From Bacteroidetes bacterium GWF2_43_63 (lineage in GTDB: Bacteria > Bacteroidota > Bacteroidia > Bacteroidales > DTU049), in NCBI GenBank assembly GCA_001769275.1, contig MEOQ01000019.1:42281-106280 (forward strand): DNA of 64,000 nt. Reading direction: 5' to 3'. Below the pieces are notes generated by a model that was not told the origin of the DNA, searched no databases, and saw only the letters and a list, made by a program, of their open reading frames with translations. This document shows, in pieces, positions 42,276-53,860 of the stretch (positions are counted from its first letter, which is position 1; every line of letters begins with the position of its first letter). The position numbers were made by a program, and so were the translations under genes.

Positions 42276-43110
42276 TTGCCACTAAGGCACCACGTGTCAC
42301 GTTTTGCGTGAAGGCACAAAATATTTCTTCCGCGAATTCCGCGAATCTGCGCGAAAAATTTCGCATCATTCAGCAGGTCTTATGCACGCGAATTCGAATC
42401 CGCCTTCACCTGCGGCGAAGACTGATTCAGGGGGTCGCGCAGAGCTCGCAAAGACGCAGAGAACGTTGCCACTAAGGCGCGACTGGTCACGTTTTACGTG
42501 AAGGCACAAAATATTTTCTCGTGACTTTGTGGCCTTGTGGCCAATCTTCCGCGAATCCGCCAGCAGTCGGACATGTGGCGCGAATCTGCGCGAAGAATTT
42601 TACATCCCTCAGCAGGTCTTATGCACGCTAATTCGAATCCGCCTTCACCTGCGGTGAAGACCGATTCAGTGGGTCGCGCAGAGCTCGCAAAGACGCAGAG
42701 AACGTTGCCTCTAAGGCGCGAAAGTGAATATTGAATAAGGAACAAGGATTTATAGAAGTATGAAGTAATTTCTACTTGAAATACCGTTCGATATTCTCAC
42801 TTCCTTGTTCATGGTTCAGTGTTCTTGGGGTGCCGGGATCTCCGAGAAAACCTTCGAAGCTAATCCACTCTTTCTTCCGCGAATCCGCCAGCAGTCGGAC
42901 ATGTGGCGCGAATCTGCGCGAAAAATTTCGCATCCCTCAGCAGGTCTTATGCACGCTAATTCGAATCCGCCTTCACCTGCGGCGAAGTCTGATTCAGGGG
43001 ATCGCGCAGAGACCGCAAAGACGCAGAGAAATTTGCCACTAGGGCGCGACTTGTCACGTTTTGCGTGAAGGCACAAATATTTTTCGTGACTTTGTGTTTT
43101 TGTGGCCAAT
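42276..43110. repeat. Array of three long degenerate repeats
   Basis: Three copies of a unit of about 190-240 bp, starting TTGCCACTAAGGCGCGAC (42276, 42466, and 43034 for a partial last copy) and TTCCGCGAATCCGCCAGC (42547 and 42875). All share CAGCAGGTCTTATGCACGC (42371, 42610, 42938), a CACGT palindrome (TCACGT-TTT-(A/G)CGTGA at 42297, 42487, 43054) and GCGAAGTCTGATTCAGG-like text. An 89% or better match between units is visible by eye in the shared blocks. Short frames in this region are shadows. The only unrelated insert is 42713-42870. Confidence 0.85.
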
Positions 43111-43115
43111 TATTT

Positions 43116-44300
43116 TTACGCTTTCTTCAGCCATTTTTTGCCGGTGATTTCTATGGCAATGGCGCCAAGAGGTGCGGTGACAACAATGCTCAGCACTGCA
43201 ACAGCCAGAATAATTTCGGCGCCAGCCGAGTGGGTGAGTGCCAGCGGAACCGCGCCAATGGCGGCTTGCACGGTGGCTTTTGGAATGTATGAAATCACAA
43301 CAAAGCCCTTTTCGCGCCTGGTCAGATTGGTGCCGGTCAGACAGAGCCAGGTTGCTGCACTCCGCACCAACAGACCGCCTCCGATAATCACTAATCCGGT
43401 CAGTCCGATTTTTATTGCAATTTCAGGATTTACTTCGGCGCCGACGAGTACAAACAAAATCATTTCGGCGAGAATCCAAATCTTTGCGAGCTTCTGAGAA
43501 ATTTCGTGTGCGTATTTTTCGCGTTTGTTCAGAATCAGGTAGCCAATGGTCATTACGGCCAGCAGAGCGGCAAACGGGACCCATGGCTCGATTTCCTTTT
43601 CGATTCTGAGGAAAATCACAGCCACCGCCATAATAAGCAGAACGCGGCGAGTCGCGCGGGGATTGAAGCGATCGAAAATTTTAATAAGTAAAAATCCGCT
43701 GATAATTCCGGCTGCAATTCCTGTCAACATTGAGATTGGAATACTTGCAATGGCTGTTGCTGTCATGGGATCGTCGCTGACCAGAAACACAACAAGTATG
43801 GAAAAAACAACCAGTACAAGAATATTATTCAAACTGCTGGCGGCAAGGACCATCGTTGGAATGTCCTTATCTGTTCCCCGTTTCTCATTTCTGAAGCGTA
43901 TCATTAGCGGAACGACCGCAGCGGGCGACACTGCACTCAGAATAATCCCCAGCATCAGCCCTTCGTTCCACGACAATCCGGCATAGTAAACACATAGGGC
44001 TGCAGCAGCAAATGTTTCGAACAATGGTGGAAATATGGCCAGCAGGAGCGCCTGCCGCCCGACTTTTTTCAGGGTGTCTTTACGAAGTTCAAAGCCGGCT
44101 CTGAGCAGAATCACAATCAGTGCGGCCGAACGCAATTCGCCCGAAAGCGCTGTGAAAGACGGGTCGAGAATTTTCAAAACATAGGGCCCAAAAAGAAGCC
44201 CGATGAGCAAAAATCCAATCAGATCTGGAATCCGGATCAGCCTGCAGAGCCAGGAGGCGATCATTCCGGTGATAATAATTTCGGCAATGGAATTCAGCAT
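43116..44300 (-). CDS. Cation:proton antiporter, CPA family
   Basis: A 394-residue integral membrane protein with about 12 segments and the Na_H_Exchanger pattern: LIGFLLIGLLFGPYVLK near the N-terminus, LSAVSPAAVVPLM in the ion-binding region (CPA2/Kef-like), and an extended C-terminal part ending in basic residues (IAIEITGKKWLKKA). No RCK/TrkA-N domain follows. The start at 44300 is chosen over 44351 because a terminator lies between. It probably exchanges Na+, K+ or Li+ for H+. It is separated from DUF3467/rpoC by a terminator. Confidence 0.9.
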   Translation of the reverse strand: MLNSIAEIIITGMIASWLCRLIRIPDLIGFLLIGLLFGPYVLKILDPSFTALSGELRSAALIVILLRAGFELRKDTLKKVGRQALLLAIFPPLFETFAAAALCVYYAGLSWNEGLMLGIILSAVSPAAVVPLMIRFRNEKRGTDKDIPTMVLAASSLNNILVLVVFSILVVFLVSDDPMTATAIASIPISMLTGIAAGIISGFLLIKIFDRFNPRATRRVLLIMAVAVIFLRIEKEIEPWVPFAALLAVMTIGYLILNKREKYAHEISQKLAKIWILAEMILFVLVGAEVNPEIAIKIGLTGLVIIGGGLLVRSAATWLCLTGTNLTRREKGFVVISYIPKATVQAAIGAVPLALTHSAGAEIILAVAVLSIVVTAPLGAIAIEITGKKWLKKA

Positions 44301-44315
44301 AGAATTTTGGGTTAT

Positions 44316-44349
44316 AAAAAAGACCTCTGCATTGTTATCTGCAGAGGTC
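44316..44349 (-). terminator. Intrinsic terminator downstream of rpoC-DUF3467
   Basis: GACCTCTGC and GCAGAGGTC pair over 9 bp; on the minus strand the stem is followed by TTTTTT. It closes the RNA polymerase operon. Confidence 0.9.
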
Positions 44350-44406
44350 ATCAGCCTTTCGGCGGTTCAGGGCGAACCTCATCGCCCGAAAAATATTTAG
44401 CGTCGT

Positions 44407-44727
44407 TTATGCTTCTCCGGCAGGAGAGAACATCTGATAGGGAGGAACCTGCTCATGCTCGCTGATCTCACCGAAGGTTTTCTCATATTTTGAGACGTTT
44501 TCGTTGAGGGCTTTCAGCAGTCTTTTCGCATGATTGGGTGTCATAATAATGCGGGATTTCACCTTTGCTTTCGGCATTCCCGGCATGATACTCACGAAGT
44601 CAAGAATAAATTCAGCACTGGAGTGGGAGATGATGGCCAGATTGGCGTAACTGCCTTCCGCAACATCGGCTGTGAGTTCGATGTTCAATGAATTATCCTG
44701 TTTTTTCTTGTCATCCATATCAGACAT
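44407..44727 (-). CDS. DUF3467 family protein
   Basis: A 106-residue soluble protein of the DUF3467 family ([42 protein letters not shown]). Structures are not known to me; members occur next to rpoC in Bacteroidota. Its ATG at 44727 overlaps the rpoC stop by 8 bases, so translation is coupled to RNA polymerase synthesis. Function unknown, but the conserved link to rpoC points to transcription. Confidence 0.85.
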   Translation of the reverse strand: MSDMDDKKKQDNSLNIELTADVAEGSYANLAIISHSSAEFILDFVSIMPGMPKAKVKSRIIMTPNHAKRLLKALNENVSKYEKTFGEISEHEQVPPYQMFSPAGEA

Positions 44728-47700
44728 TTTCAAGTGTTTCTTCTTTTGAAGCCAGGAGAGATTGATATTCTTCCATGGAGCCGACCACCAGGTCATCGTA
44801 TTCGCGGAGACCGGTTCCGGCAGGAATCAGGTGACCAACGATAACGTTTTCTTTCAGTCCCATGAGTGTGTCGCGTTTGGCATTAACAGCAGCTTCGGTA
44901 AGAACCTTGGTTGTTTCCTGGAACGATGCAGCTGACAGGAGGCTTTCAGTTTGCAGAGCTGCGCGGGTGATTCCCTGCAGGATCTGGTTGGCTGTTGCCG
45001 GCTGTGCGTCACGGGCTTCGGCGAGGACTTTATCCTTACGCTTCAGCATGGAATTTTCATCGCGCATTTTGCGTGCAGAAACTATTGAACCGGTTTTCAG
45101 AACATCACTGTCTCCAGCTGATTCAATGTATTTCTTGTTGAAAACAGCATCGTTTTCCTCATGGAATTCGATCTTGTTAACGAGTTCGCCTTCAAGGAAA
45201 CGAGTGTCACCCGGATCAATGATTTCAACTTTACGCATCATCTGACGAACAATAGTTTCGAAATGTTTGTCATTAATCTTCACACCTTGCAGACGATACA
45301 CTTCCTGAATTTCATTCACCAGATATTCCTGAACCTTTGTGGGTCCTTTGATGGAAAGAATGTCACCCGGAGAGATGGCGCCGTCTGACAGCGGTGTTCC
45401 GGCTTTGATAAAGTCGTTTTCCTGAGCCAGAATTTGTTTGGTAGTATTAATAAGGTAATGTTTTTCTTCACCTGATTTTGAAGTGATGATAATTTCCTTA
45501 TTGCCACGTTTAAGTTTTGATCCAAAGCTTACAATACCATCAATTTCAGCAACTACAGCGGGATCTGACGGGTTACGTGCTTCGAAAAGCTCTGTGACAC
45601 GCGGCAGACCACCAGTGATATCACCAGCCTTTCCGAGTGTTCTCGGAATCTTGGCAATTACGTCACCGGCATTCACTTTTGTTCCTTCTTCGATGGTGAT
45701 ATGAGCACCTACCGGTAAATCGTAGCGTTTGAGCTCTTCTTTTGTCGAAGAAACCAGTTTGATGGCCGGTGTTCTTGCTTTCTGACGGCTTTCGATGATA
45801 ACTTTATCATGGAATCCAGTCTGCTCATCCGATTCTTCGCGGAAAGTGATATTTTCAAGTACGTCTTCGAAAGTAATTTTGCCGGAAACTTCGGAAAGGA
45901 TAACGGCATTGTATGGATCCCATTCGCAAATGAGCGTACCCTTGGCGAGTTCCAGCCCGTTTTCGACAAACAACTGTGAACCGTAAGGAATATTGGCACT
46001 CTGAAGAATGGCCTGTGTTTTAGGATGACGAATACGCATTTCAGCTGAACGACCCATTACCACTTTGACAATTTTACCATCGTCGGTTTTGGTATCAATG
46101 CAGCGAAGCTCATCGATTTCGAGCATACCATCATACTTTGCTTCCAGTTTCGATGAAATGGACACGTTAGACGCGGCACCCCCGATGTGGAATGTACGAA
46201 GAGTAAGCTGAGTTCCCGGCTCACCGATTGACTGCGCGGCAATAACCCCAACAGCCTCTCCTTTTTGAACCATGTGACCAGTCGCAAGATTACGTCCGTA
46301 ACATTTGGCGCAAACTCCGCGTTTTGCTTCGCAGGTTAGAACCGAACGGATTTCAACTTCCTCTATATTAGCGTTTTCTATTGCTTTTGCAGATTCTTCG
46401 GTAATTTCTTCACCCTCTTCAATAATAAGTTCTCCCGTATTAGGATTGAAAATATCATGCAGGGTAACACGACCAAGAATTCTGTCAAAGAGACTTTCAA
46501 CGATTTCTTCGTTTTTCTTCAGGGCTGTAACTGTCAGTCCGCGTAATGTTCCGCAATCAGGATCATTAATGATTACATCCTGAGCAACATCAACCAGACG
46601 ACGGGTAAGATAACCGGCATCAGCTGTTTTCAGAGCGGTATCGGCGAGACCTTTACGAGCACCGTGTGTTGAAATGAAATACTCAAGAACGGACAGACCT
46701 TCCTTGAAGTTAGAAAGAATCGGGTTTTCAATGATTTCACCACCGGCAGCACCTGCTTTTTGTGGTTTTGCCATCAGACCACGCATTCCGGAGAGCTGAC
46801 GAATCTGCTCTTTCGAACCACGGGCACCTGAATCAAGCATCATATATACCGAATTGAAGCCGTCGCGGTCTTTCGCCAGTTTGTCGATAAGAACTTTTGT
46901 CAGCTTGGAATTGGTATGGGTCCAGATGTCGATAATCTGGTTGTATCGCTCATTGTTGGTGATGAAACCCATATTGTAGTTGCCCATCACTTCATCCACC
47001 TGAGTTTTGGCGTCGTTGATGAATATTTCTTTCTCTACGGGTACAATGATGTCACCAAGGTTGAAAGACAATCCACCTTTGAAGGCCATCTGGAATCCCA
47101 GCGATTTGATGTCGTCCAGGAATTTCGCAGCTAAAACATTGTTGGTGTTTTTGAGAACATCGCCGATAATATCACGCAGCGCTTTTTTTGTCAGAAGCGT
47201 ATTGATGAATCCGATTGATACAGGAACCACGCGATTGAAAAGAATACGTCCAACGGTAGTTTCAACAATGCTGGTGTTGCCATCGTTGTCGGTCAGACGA
47301 ACCTTGATCATTGCATGCAAATCAGCTTTCTGCTCGTTGTAAGCAATAATAACTTCTTCCGGAGAATAGAAAGTGATTCCTTCGCCTTTGACAAAATGTT
47401 CTTTCGAACTTTTACGGCCTTTGGTCATGTAATAAAGACCAAGAACCATATCCTGTGAAGGAACTGCGATAGGTGCACCGTTGGCAGGGTTGAGGATGTT
47501 ATGAGGAGACAGCATCAGAAGCTGTGCTTCGAGAATGGCCTCATTGCTCAGCGGAACGTGAACAGCCATCTGGTCACCGTCGAAGTCGGCATTGAAAGCG
47601 GTACAAACTAGCGGATGAAGCTGAATGGCCTTGCCTTCGATAAGTTTTGGCTGAAATGCCTGAATACCAAGTCGGTGCAAGGTAGGAGCACGGTTAAGCA

Positions 47701-49006
47701 TAACCGGATGTCCTTTCAGTACGTTTTCAAGAATATCCCAAACAACGGGGTCTTTGCGGTCAACAATTTTCTTTGCAGATTTAACTGTTTTAACGATACC
47801 ACGCTCCAGCATTTTGCGGATAATAAATGGCTTGAAGAGTTCAGATGCCATTTCTTTCGGAAGTCCGCACTCACTCAATTTGAGCTCGGGACCTACCACA
47901 ATAACCGAACGACCTGAATAGTCAACACGTTTACCGAGGAGGTTCTGACGGAATCGTCCCTGTTTACCTTTAAGACTGTCGGAGAGTGATTTCAGTGCGC
48001 GGTTTGATTCAGTTTTAACGGCATTTACCTTGCGGCTGTTGTCGAAAAGTGAATCAACTGCTTCCTGCAGCATACGTTTTTCATTCCTGAGAATGACATC
48101 CGGAGCCTTGATTTCGATCAGTCTTTTCAGTCGGTTGTTACGAATAATCACACGACGATAAAGATCGTTGAGGTCGGAAGATGCAAATCGTCCACCATCG
48201 AGGGGAACCAAAGGACGAAGTTCGGGCGGAATAACCGGAACAACTTTAATGATCATCCATTCGGGTCGGTTCTCAATTCGTTTGTTTCCATCGCGGAATG
48301 ATTCAACCACCTGCAGACGTTTCAGAATGTCAGTCTTACGTTGCTGCGAAGTTTCGTTATTGGCTCTGCTGCGCAGGGATGGTGAAAGTTCATCCAGATC
48401 AATTTTGGAAAGCAAATCGAATAAAGCTTCACCGCCCATTTTGGCGATAAATTTATTCGGATCGTTGTCATCAAGCATTTGATTTTCGCGAGGCAGTGTT
48501 TCCATGATCTGGAAAAACTCCTCTTCGGTCAGAAAATCATTCTGTTTGAATCCATCAGCAGCTTTAATGCCGGGATTAACGATCACATATTTCTCGTAAT
48601 AAATGATTTGCTCGAGTTTTTTCGAAGGCAAACCAAGCAACAAACCGATTTTATTTGGAAGCGAACGGAAAAACCAGATGTGAGCAACGGGAACAGTCAG
48701 TTGAATGTGACCCATTCGTTCGCGTCTTACTTTTTTCTCGGTAACTTCAACACCGCAGCGGTCACAAACAATACCCTTGTAACGGATACGTTTGTATTTT
48801 CCGCAATGGCATTCGTAATCCTTCACAGGACCAAAAATACGCTCGCAGAATAATCCTTCGCGTTCGGGTTTATATGTCCTGTAGTTTACGGTTTCGGGCT
48901 TTGTCACTTCGCCATATGACATCTCAAGAATTTTTTCAGGAGATGCGAGGCTTATAATGATGCTCGAAAAGTTGCTTTTGGGTGCGTTTTCTCTTCTAAA
49001 TGCCAT
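44720..49006 (-). CDS. rpoC: RNA polymerase subunit beta'
   Basis: A 1428-residue beta' subunit. The zinc-binding N-terminus ([20 protein letters not shown], about 69-88) is followed by the active-site loop NADFDGDQM, the bridge-helix region and the C-terminal zinc motif ([13 protein letters not shown]). Together with beta it forms the catalytic cleft. The ATG at 49006 is not preceded by a Shine-Dalgarno sequence. It follows rpoB after 32 bases and precedes DUF3467. Confidence 0.99.
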   Translation of the reverse strand: MAFRRENAPKSNFSSIIISLASPEKILEMSYGEVTKPETVNYRTYKPEREGLFCERIFGPVKDYECHCGKYKRIRYKGIVCDRCGVEVTEKKVRRERMGHIQLTVPVAHIWFFRSLPNKIGLLLGLPSKKLEQIIYYEKYVIVNPGIKAADGFKQNDFLTEEEFFQIMETLPRENQMLDDNDPNKFIAKMGGEALFDLLSKIDLDELSPSLRSRANNETSQQRKTDILKRLQVVESFRDGNKRIENRPEWMIIKVVPVIPPELRPLVPLDGGRFASSDLNDLYRRVIIRNNRLKRLIEIKAPDVILRNEKRMLQEAVDSLFDNSRKVNAVKTESNRALKSLSDSLKGKQGRFRQNLLGKRVDYSGRSVIVVGPELKLSECGLPKEMASELFKPFIIRKMLERGIVKTVKSAKKIVDRKDPVVWDILENVLKGHPVMLNRAPTLHRLGIQAFQPKLIEGKAIQLHPLVCTAFNADFDGDQMAVHVPLSNEAILEAQLLMLSPHNILNPANGAPIAVPSQDMVLGLYYMTKGRKSSKEHFVKGEGITFYSPEEVIIAYNEQKADLHAMIKVRLTDNDGNTSIVETTVGRILFNRVVPVSIGFINTLLTKKALRDIIGDVLKNTNNVLAAKFLDDIKSLGFQMAFKGGLSFNLGDIIVPVEKEIFINDAKTQVDEVMGNYNMGFITNNERYNQIIDIWTHTNSKLTKVLIDKLAKDRDGFNSVYMMLDSGARGSKEQIRQLSGMRGLMAKPQKAGAAGGEIIENPILSNFKEGLSVLEYFISTHGARKGLADTALKTADAGYLTRRLVDVAQDVIINDPDCGTLRGLTVTALKKNEEIVESLFDRILGRVTLHDIFNPNTGELIIEEGEEITEESAKAIENANIEEVEIRSVLTCEAKRGVCAKCYGRNLATGHMVQKGEAVGVIAAQSIGEPGTQLTLRTFHIGGAASNVSISSKLEAKYDGMLEIDELRCIDTKTDDGKIVKVVMGRSAEMRIRHPKTQAILQSANIPYGSQLFVENGLELAKGTLICEWDPYNAVILSEVSGKITFEDVLENITFREESDEQTGFHDKVIIESRQKARTPAIKLVSSTKEELKRYDLPVGAHITIEEGTKVNAGDVIAKIPRTLGKAGDITGGLPRVTELFEARNPSDPAVVAEIDGIVSFGSKLKRGNKEIIITSKSGEEKHYLINTTKQILAQENDFIKAGTPLSDGAISPGDILSIKGPTKVQEYLVNEIQEVYRLQGVKINDKHFETIVRQMMRKVEIIDPGDTRFLEGELVNKIEFHEENDAVFNKKYIESAGDSDVLKTGSIVSARKMRDENSMLKRKDKVLAEARDAQPATANQILQGITRAALQTESLLSAASFQETTKVLTEAAVNAKRDTLMGLKENVIVGHLIPAGTGLREYDDLVVGSMEEYQSLLASKEETLENV

Positions 49007-49038
49007 ATAGTGACTTTTAAAAAGTTCTGATGAGTATA

Positions 49039-52000
49039 TTATTCAAATGTAACGTTGAGTCCAAGACCCTTTAGTTCATGTACAAGTACGTTGAACGATT
49101 CAGGGATGCCTGGTTTCGGCATGGGTTCGCCTTTGACAATGGCTTCATACGCCTTGGCCCTACCCATAACGTCATCAGACTTGATGGTAAGCACTTCTCG
49201 CAGAATGTGAGCTGCGCCGAATGCTTCGAGAGCCCAGACTTCCATTTCACCAAAACGCTGACCGCCAAACTGGGCTTTACCGCCAAGAGGCTGCTGCGTG
49301 ATGAGTGAATATGGTCCGATGGAACGAGCATGCATCTTATCATCAACAAGGTGGTGAAGTTTCAGCATATAGATAACACCAACCGTTGCTGGCTGATCAA
49401 ACTGAACACCGGTTCCTCCGTCACGTAGATAAGTCTTGCCATTTTTCGGCAAACCTGCTTTCTCGAGGTAATCATTGATTTGTACAACCGATGCTCCGTC
49501 GAAAATTGGCGTGGCGAATTTTGTCCCCAGTTTCAAACCTGCCCATGCAAGAATGGTTTCGTAAATCTGTCCAAGGTTCATACGACTAGGCACACCAAGT
49601 GGATTCAATACGATGTCAACTGGTGATCCATCTTCGAGGTATGGCATGTCCTCGTCACGGACGATTCGTGCTACAATACCCTTGTTTCCATGTCGGCCGG
49701 CCATTTTATCCCCTACGCGAAGCTTACGTTTTTTAGCAATGTAAACTTTCGCCAGCTGCACAATACCTGTCGGTAATTCATCACCAACCTGGGTGACAAA
49801 TTTTTTGCGCTGGTAAATTCCAAGGACTTCCTTGTATTTGATTTCAAAGTTGTGCAGCAAGCGCTGAACCAGCTCATTCACCTTAGCCTCTTTTGTCCAG
49901 TTTGTCGGAATAATATTGATGAAATCAACATTACTTAGAGCTTTGGCTGTGAACTTTGTTCCTTTTGTTATGACTTCCTGTCTCAGGTTGTTGGTAACTC
50001 CCTGGCAAACCTGTCCATCAGTAACAGTAAGCAATTTTTCGATCAGGCGTTTGCGTATTTCAGCTACCTGACTTTCGAATTCACCTTCAAGCGTATCAAG
50101 GGTTGATTTCTCCTTGGTTTTTGCCTTCTTGTCCTTGATGGAACGGCTGAACAATTTCTTGTCAATAACAACACCGCTCACACCGGGAGGTGCTTTCAGA
50201 GATGCATCCTTGACATCACCGGCTTTGTCGCCGAAAATGGCACGGAGTAGTTTCTCCTCAGGAGTCGGGTCAGTTTCACCTTTTGGTGTAATTTTCCCGA
50301 TCAGAATATCACCTTCTTTCACCTCGGCTCCGACACGGATCAGACCGCTTGAATCAAGGTTTCGGATGGCTTCAAGACTAACGTTTGGAATATCGCTGGT
50401 AAGTTCTTCAATACCTCGTTTGGTATCGCGGACTTCCATGATAAATTCTTCGATGTGAATGGAGGTGAATACATCTTCGCGCACAACGCGCTCTGAGATT
50501 ACGATGGCATCCTCAAAGTTATAACCTTTCCAGGGCATAAATGCCACCAGCAGGTTGCGACCAAGGGCCAGCTCTCCATTATCGGTTGCATAACCCTCGC
50601 AGAGCACCTGTCCTTTGTGTACCTTCTGCCCTTTTTTCACAATGGGCTTCAGGTTAATGGTAGTGCTTTGATTGGTTTTTGCAAATTTGGTCAGGTGATA
50701 GGTCTTAATATCATCTTCAAACGAAACGAGTTTTTCAGTATCGTTTCTGTGATAGCGGATGGTAATCTGACGGGCGTCAACTTTTTCTACAACGCCGTCA
50801 CCATCAGCGTTCATCAGAACGCGGCTATCCTGAGCCACTTTGCCTTCGAGACCGGTTGCAACAATAGGTGCTTCGGGGCAGAGGAGCGGAACAGCCTGAC
50901 GCATCATGTTTGAACCCATGAGGGCGCGGTTGGCATCATCGTGCTCCAGGAACGGGATGAGCGAAGCCGCAATCGATGCAATCTGATTGGGAGCAACATC
51001 CATCATGTCCAGATTTGTTCTGTCAACAATCGGGTAATCGGCAAGGTGACGGGCTTTGATCTTTTCTTCAGTGAAATGACCTTTTTCGTCAACCGGTGTA
51101 CTGGCCTGTGCAATGATTTTTTCCTCTTCGTCTTCAGCCGAAAGATAAACAGGAATTGATTTCATATCAACAATCCCTTTTGTTACCTTGCGGTAAGGAG
51201 TTTCGATGAAACCAAGCTGGTTGATTTTGGCGTAAACGCAGAGTGAAGAAATAAGACCGATATTCGGACCTTCAGGTGTTTCAATGGTGCAGAGTCGTCC
51301 ATAATGTGTATAGTGAACGTCACGAACCTCGAAACCTGCACGCTCACGGGAAAGACCGCCTGGCCCCAGCGCCGAAATACGGCGTTTGTGCGTTAGCTCC
51401 GAAAGCGGATTGGTCTGATCCATGAATTGAGACAGCTGATTGGTTCCAAAGAATGAATTGATCACAGAAGACAAAGTCTTGGCATTGATCAGGTCAATCG
51501 GTTTGAAAACTTCATTGTCGCGGACGTTCATACGTTCGCGGATTGTACGGGCCATACGTGCAAGTCCGACTCCAAACTGAGCATATAATTGCTCACCTAC
51601 AGTACGGACGCGACGATTGGAAAGGTGATCGATATCATCAACATCAGCTTTGCTGTTGATGAGTTCAACCAGATATTTAATAATGTCGATGATATCATCC
51701 TTGGTTAGGATGCGATCTTCTTTATTCTTATGACCAAGTTTACGGTTAATGCGGTACCGGCCTACTTCTCCAAGGTCATATCGCTTGTCGGAGAAGAATA
51801 GCTTATCAATGATTCCACGGGCGGTTTCCTCATCGGGCGGTTCAGCATTACGAAGCTGACGGTAAATATATTCAACAGCTTCTTTTGCATTGTTGGCTGT
51901 GTCTTTCTGCAGAGTGTTGAAAATAACACTATAGTCAGCATTAGCAGCGTCTTCTTTGTGCAGCAGAATGGTTTTGACACCGCTGTTTGCAATGATATCG

Positions 52001-52842
52001 ATGTGTTTTTCTTCAATAACGGTTTCGCGTTCCAGAATCACTTCTGTACGTTCCATTGAAACAACTTCACCAGTATCTTCGTCAACAAAGTCCTCGACCC
52101 ATGCTTTAACAACTCTGGCAGCCAGTCGGCGGCCAACTTCTTTTTTCAGACCAACTTTTGAAACTTTAATTTCTTCGGCCAGGTCGAAAAGTTCGAGAAT
52201 TTGTTTGTCGCTTTCCCAGCCAATGGCCCGGAGAAGAGTCGTGACAGGTAATTTTTTCTTACGGTCGATATACGCGTACATCACATTATGGATGTCGGTA
52301 GCAAACTCCATCCACGATCCTTTGAACGGGATAATACGGGCGGAGTAAAGAATCGATCCGTTGGGATGGCGGCTGGATCCGAAGAATACACCAGGGCTGC
52401 GGTGCAGCTGGGATACAACAACGCGCTCAGCACCATTAATTACAAAGGTGCCTTTGTCGGTCATATACGGGATCATGCCTAAATAAACGTCCTGAGTGAT
52501 GGTTTCAAAATCCTCATGCTCAGGATCCGTACAGTACAACTTCAGCTTGGCTTTCAGTGGCACACTGTGCGTCAGACCTCGCTCAATGCACTCGTCAATC
52601 GAGTAGCGTGGCGGGTCAATATAATAATCAAGAAATTCCAGAACAAAATTGTTCCGGGTATCGGAAATGGGAAAGTTTTCGGCGAAGACCTTGTATAACC
52701 CTTCATTCTTTCTGTTATCAGGTGTTGTTTCCAACTGGAAAAAGTCCTGGAAGGACTTGACCTGGATTTCAAGAAAATCAGGATAATCGGGTTGAGAGGT
52801 TGACGCGAAAGTGACTCTCTGGTTTTTGGGATTTGTTGTCAA
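49039..52842 (-). CDS. rpoB: RNA polymerase subunit beta
   Basis: A 1267-residue beta subunit of Bacteroidota length. The rifampicin-binding region ([15 protein letters not shown] and [13 protein letters not shown]) is wild type at the positions usually changed in resistant mutants. The C-terminal clamp ends [10 protein letters not shown]. The start is TTG: the upstream frame has a TAA four codons before it and no ATG in between, and the protein starts MTTNPKNQR as in relatives. It follows a strong hairpin after rplL. Confidence 0.99.
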   Translation of the reverse strand: MTTNPKNQRVTFASTSQPDYPDFLEIQVKSFQDFFQLETTPDNRKNEGLYKVFAENFPISDTRNNFVLEFLDYYIDPPRYSIDECIERGLTHSVPLKAKLKLYCTDPEHEDFETITQDVYLGMIPYMTDKGTFVINGAERVVVSQLHRSPGVFFGSSRHPNGSILYSARIIPFKGSWMEFATDIHNVMYAYIDRKKKLPVTTLLRAIGWESDKQILELFDLAEEIKVSKVGLKKEVGRRLAARVVKAWVEDFVDEDTGEVVSMERTEVILERETVIEEKHIDIIANSGVKTILLHKEDAANADYSVIFNTLQKDTANNAKEAVEYIYRQLRNAEPPDEETARGIIDKLFFSDKRYDLGEVGRYRINRKLGHKNKEDRILTKDDIIDIIKYLVELINSKADVDDIDHLSNRRVRTVGEQLYAQFGVGLARMARTIRERMNVRDNEVFKPIDLINAKTLSSVINSFFGTNQLSQFMDQTNPLSELTHKRRISALGPGGLSRERAGFEVRDVHYTHYGRLCTIETPEGPNIGLISSLCVYAKINQLGFIETPYRKVTKGIVDMKSIPVYLSAEDEEEKIIAQASTPVDEKGHFTEEKIKARHLADYPIVDRTNLDMMDVAPNQIASIAASLIPFLEHDDANRALMGSNMMRQAVPLLCPEAPIVATGLEGKVAQDSRVLMNADGDGVVEKVDARQITIRYHRNDTEKLVSFEDDIKTYHLTKFAKTNQSTTINLKPIVKKGQKVHKGQVLCEGYATDNGELALGRNLLVAFMPWKGYNFEDAIVISERVVREDVFTSIHIEEFIMEVRDTKRGIEELTSDIPNVSLEAIRNLDSSGLIRVGAEVKEGDILIGKITPKGETDPTPEEKLLRAIFGDKAGDVKDASLKAPPGVSGVVIDKKLFSRSIKDKKAKTKEKSTLDTLEGEFESQVAEIRKRLIEKLLTVTDGQVCQGVTNNLRQEVITKGTKFTAKALSNVDFINIIPTNWTKEAKVNELVQRLLHNFEIKYKEVLGIYQRKKFVTQVGDELPTGIVQLAKVYIAKKRKLRVGDKMAGRHGNKGIVARIVRDEDMPYLEDGSPVDIVLNPLGVPSRMNLGQIYETILAWAGLKLGTKFATPIFDGASVVQINDYLEKAGLPKNGKTYLRDGGTGVQFDQPATVGVIYMLKLHHLVDDKMHARSIGPYSLITQQPLGGKAQFGGQRFGEMEVWALEAFGAAHILREVLTIKSDDVMGRAKAYEAIVKGEPMPKPGIPESFNVLVHELKGLGLNVTFE

Positions 52843-52885
52843 TTCAGTACGGTTTTATGTTGATCGACAATTAAAAATATTAAAT

Positions 52886-52921
52886 GGTTAAGACCTCTGA
52901 CAAATGAAAGAGGTCTTAACC
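52886..52921 (-). promoter_or_regulatory. Strong hairpin between rplL and rpoB (attenuator/processing site)
   Basis: GGTTAAGACCTCT and AGAGGTCTTAACC pair perfectly over 13 bp with a 10-base loop. On the minus strand a T/A-rich stretch (ATTTAATATTTTT) follows. It sits where E. coli has the rplL-rpoB attenuator and RNase III site, so it probably lowers rpoBC relative to ribosomal protein expression. Confidence 0.75.
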
Positions 52922-52940
52922 AGGCAAAGCAGGCGAGAAG

Positions 52941-53309
52941 TTATTTGAGTTCAACTTCTGCTCCGGCTTCTTCAAGTGCTTTTTTCAGAGCTTCGGCTTC
53001 GTCTTTACCAATTTTTTCCTTGATGGCCTTTGGAGCTGCGTCAACAAGTTCCTTGGCTTCTTTGAGACCGAGGCTGGTAAGCTCTTTCACGAGTTTTACA
53101 ACTGCGAGTTTAGCTTGACCGGCACTTTTCAGTATCACATCAAATTCGCTCTTTTCTTCAGCAACTGCATCAGCGGGACCGGCGGCGGCAACTACAGTAG
53201 CTGCTGCGGGCTCGATGCCATGATCGTCTTTCAGTATTTGGAGAAGTTCTGTTACTTCTTTTACAGTCAGGTTAACTAACTGATCAGCAAAAACTTTTAA
53301 ATCTGCCAT
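52941..53309 (-). CDS. rplL: Ribosomal protein L7/L12
   Basis: A 122-residue L7/L12. The N-terminal dimerisation domain ([17 protein letters not shown]) is followed by an alanine-rich hinge ([15 protein letters not shown]) and the C-terminal factor-binding domain ([33 protein letters not shown]). It binds L10 and recruits translation GTPases. It follows rplJ by 34 bases. Confidence 0.98.
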   Translation of the reverse strand: MADLKVFADQLVNLTVKEVTELLQILKDDHGIEPAAATVVAAAGPADAVAEEKSEFDVILKSAGQAKLAVVKLVKELTSLGLKEAKELVDAAPKAIKEKIGKDEAEALKKALEEAGAEVELK

Positions 53310-53343
53310 TTTTTATTTCCTTTTTTTACGGTTAAACATTTAA

Positions 53344-53838
53344 TTACGCGGCATCTTTGTCCGCAATGGTTTTCAGAGCGCCAGCTACCTTGATAGCAGG
53401 TGATTTGAGGGCAAGAACTACATCGGCAATAAGCTCATGACGTGTTTTGATTCCAGCGAGGAATCCGAGCTGATCATCACCAATGATGGTCATTTCCATC
53501 ACATAGGCTCCTTTTAGCACTGGCATCTTGGCTTTCTTGCGAAATTCCTGGATCAGCGCTGCAGGTGCTTTGGGCACATCTGACAACATCACAGCGGAAG
53601 AGCCTTTTAATACCGGGAGGAGTTCTGAAAAATCCTTTCCGGAATTTTCAAGAGCCTTTTTCAGTAAGGTGTTTTTCACCATCTGCAGCTGAATGTTGCG
53701 TTTGAAACACATTCTGCGGAGTGTTGAGGTCTGTTCTGCATTAAGGCCTAAAATATCGGCTATATACACAACCTCAAACTTCTTCAGTGTTTCAGTCAGC
53801 TCAGCTACAATTAGGTTTTTGTCTTCCTTTGTTTTCAT
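53344..53838 (-). CDS. rplJ: Ribosomal protein L10
   Basis: A 164-residue L10 with the N-terminal RNA-binding domain (LKKFEVVYIADILGLNAEQT; NIQLQMVKNTLLKKAL) and C-terminal helices (ELIADVVLALKSPAIKV) that bind L7/L12 dimers. It anchors the stalk on 23S rRNA. It follows rplA by 22 bases. Confidence 0.98.
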   Translation of the reverse strand: MKTKEDKNLIVAELTETLKKFEVVYIADILGLNAEQTSTLRRMCFKRNIQLQMVKNTLLKKALENSGKDFSELLPVLKGSSAVMLSDVPKAPAALIQEFRKKAKMPVLKGAYVMEMTIIGDDQLGFLAGIKTRHELIADVVLALKSPAIKVAGALKTIADKDAA

Positions 53839-53860
53839 AAGTTGAACTTTCTGTTAGGGT

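Noticed and set aside
42276..43110. CRISPR array
   Set aside because: Repeats are long (about 190-240 bp), unevenly spaced and imperfect, and no cas gene is in the window.
49039..52842. Rifampicin-resistance mutation in rpoB
   Set aside because: The residues usually altered in resistant mutants ([17 protein letters not shown]) are wild type.
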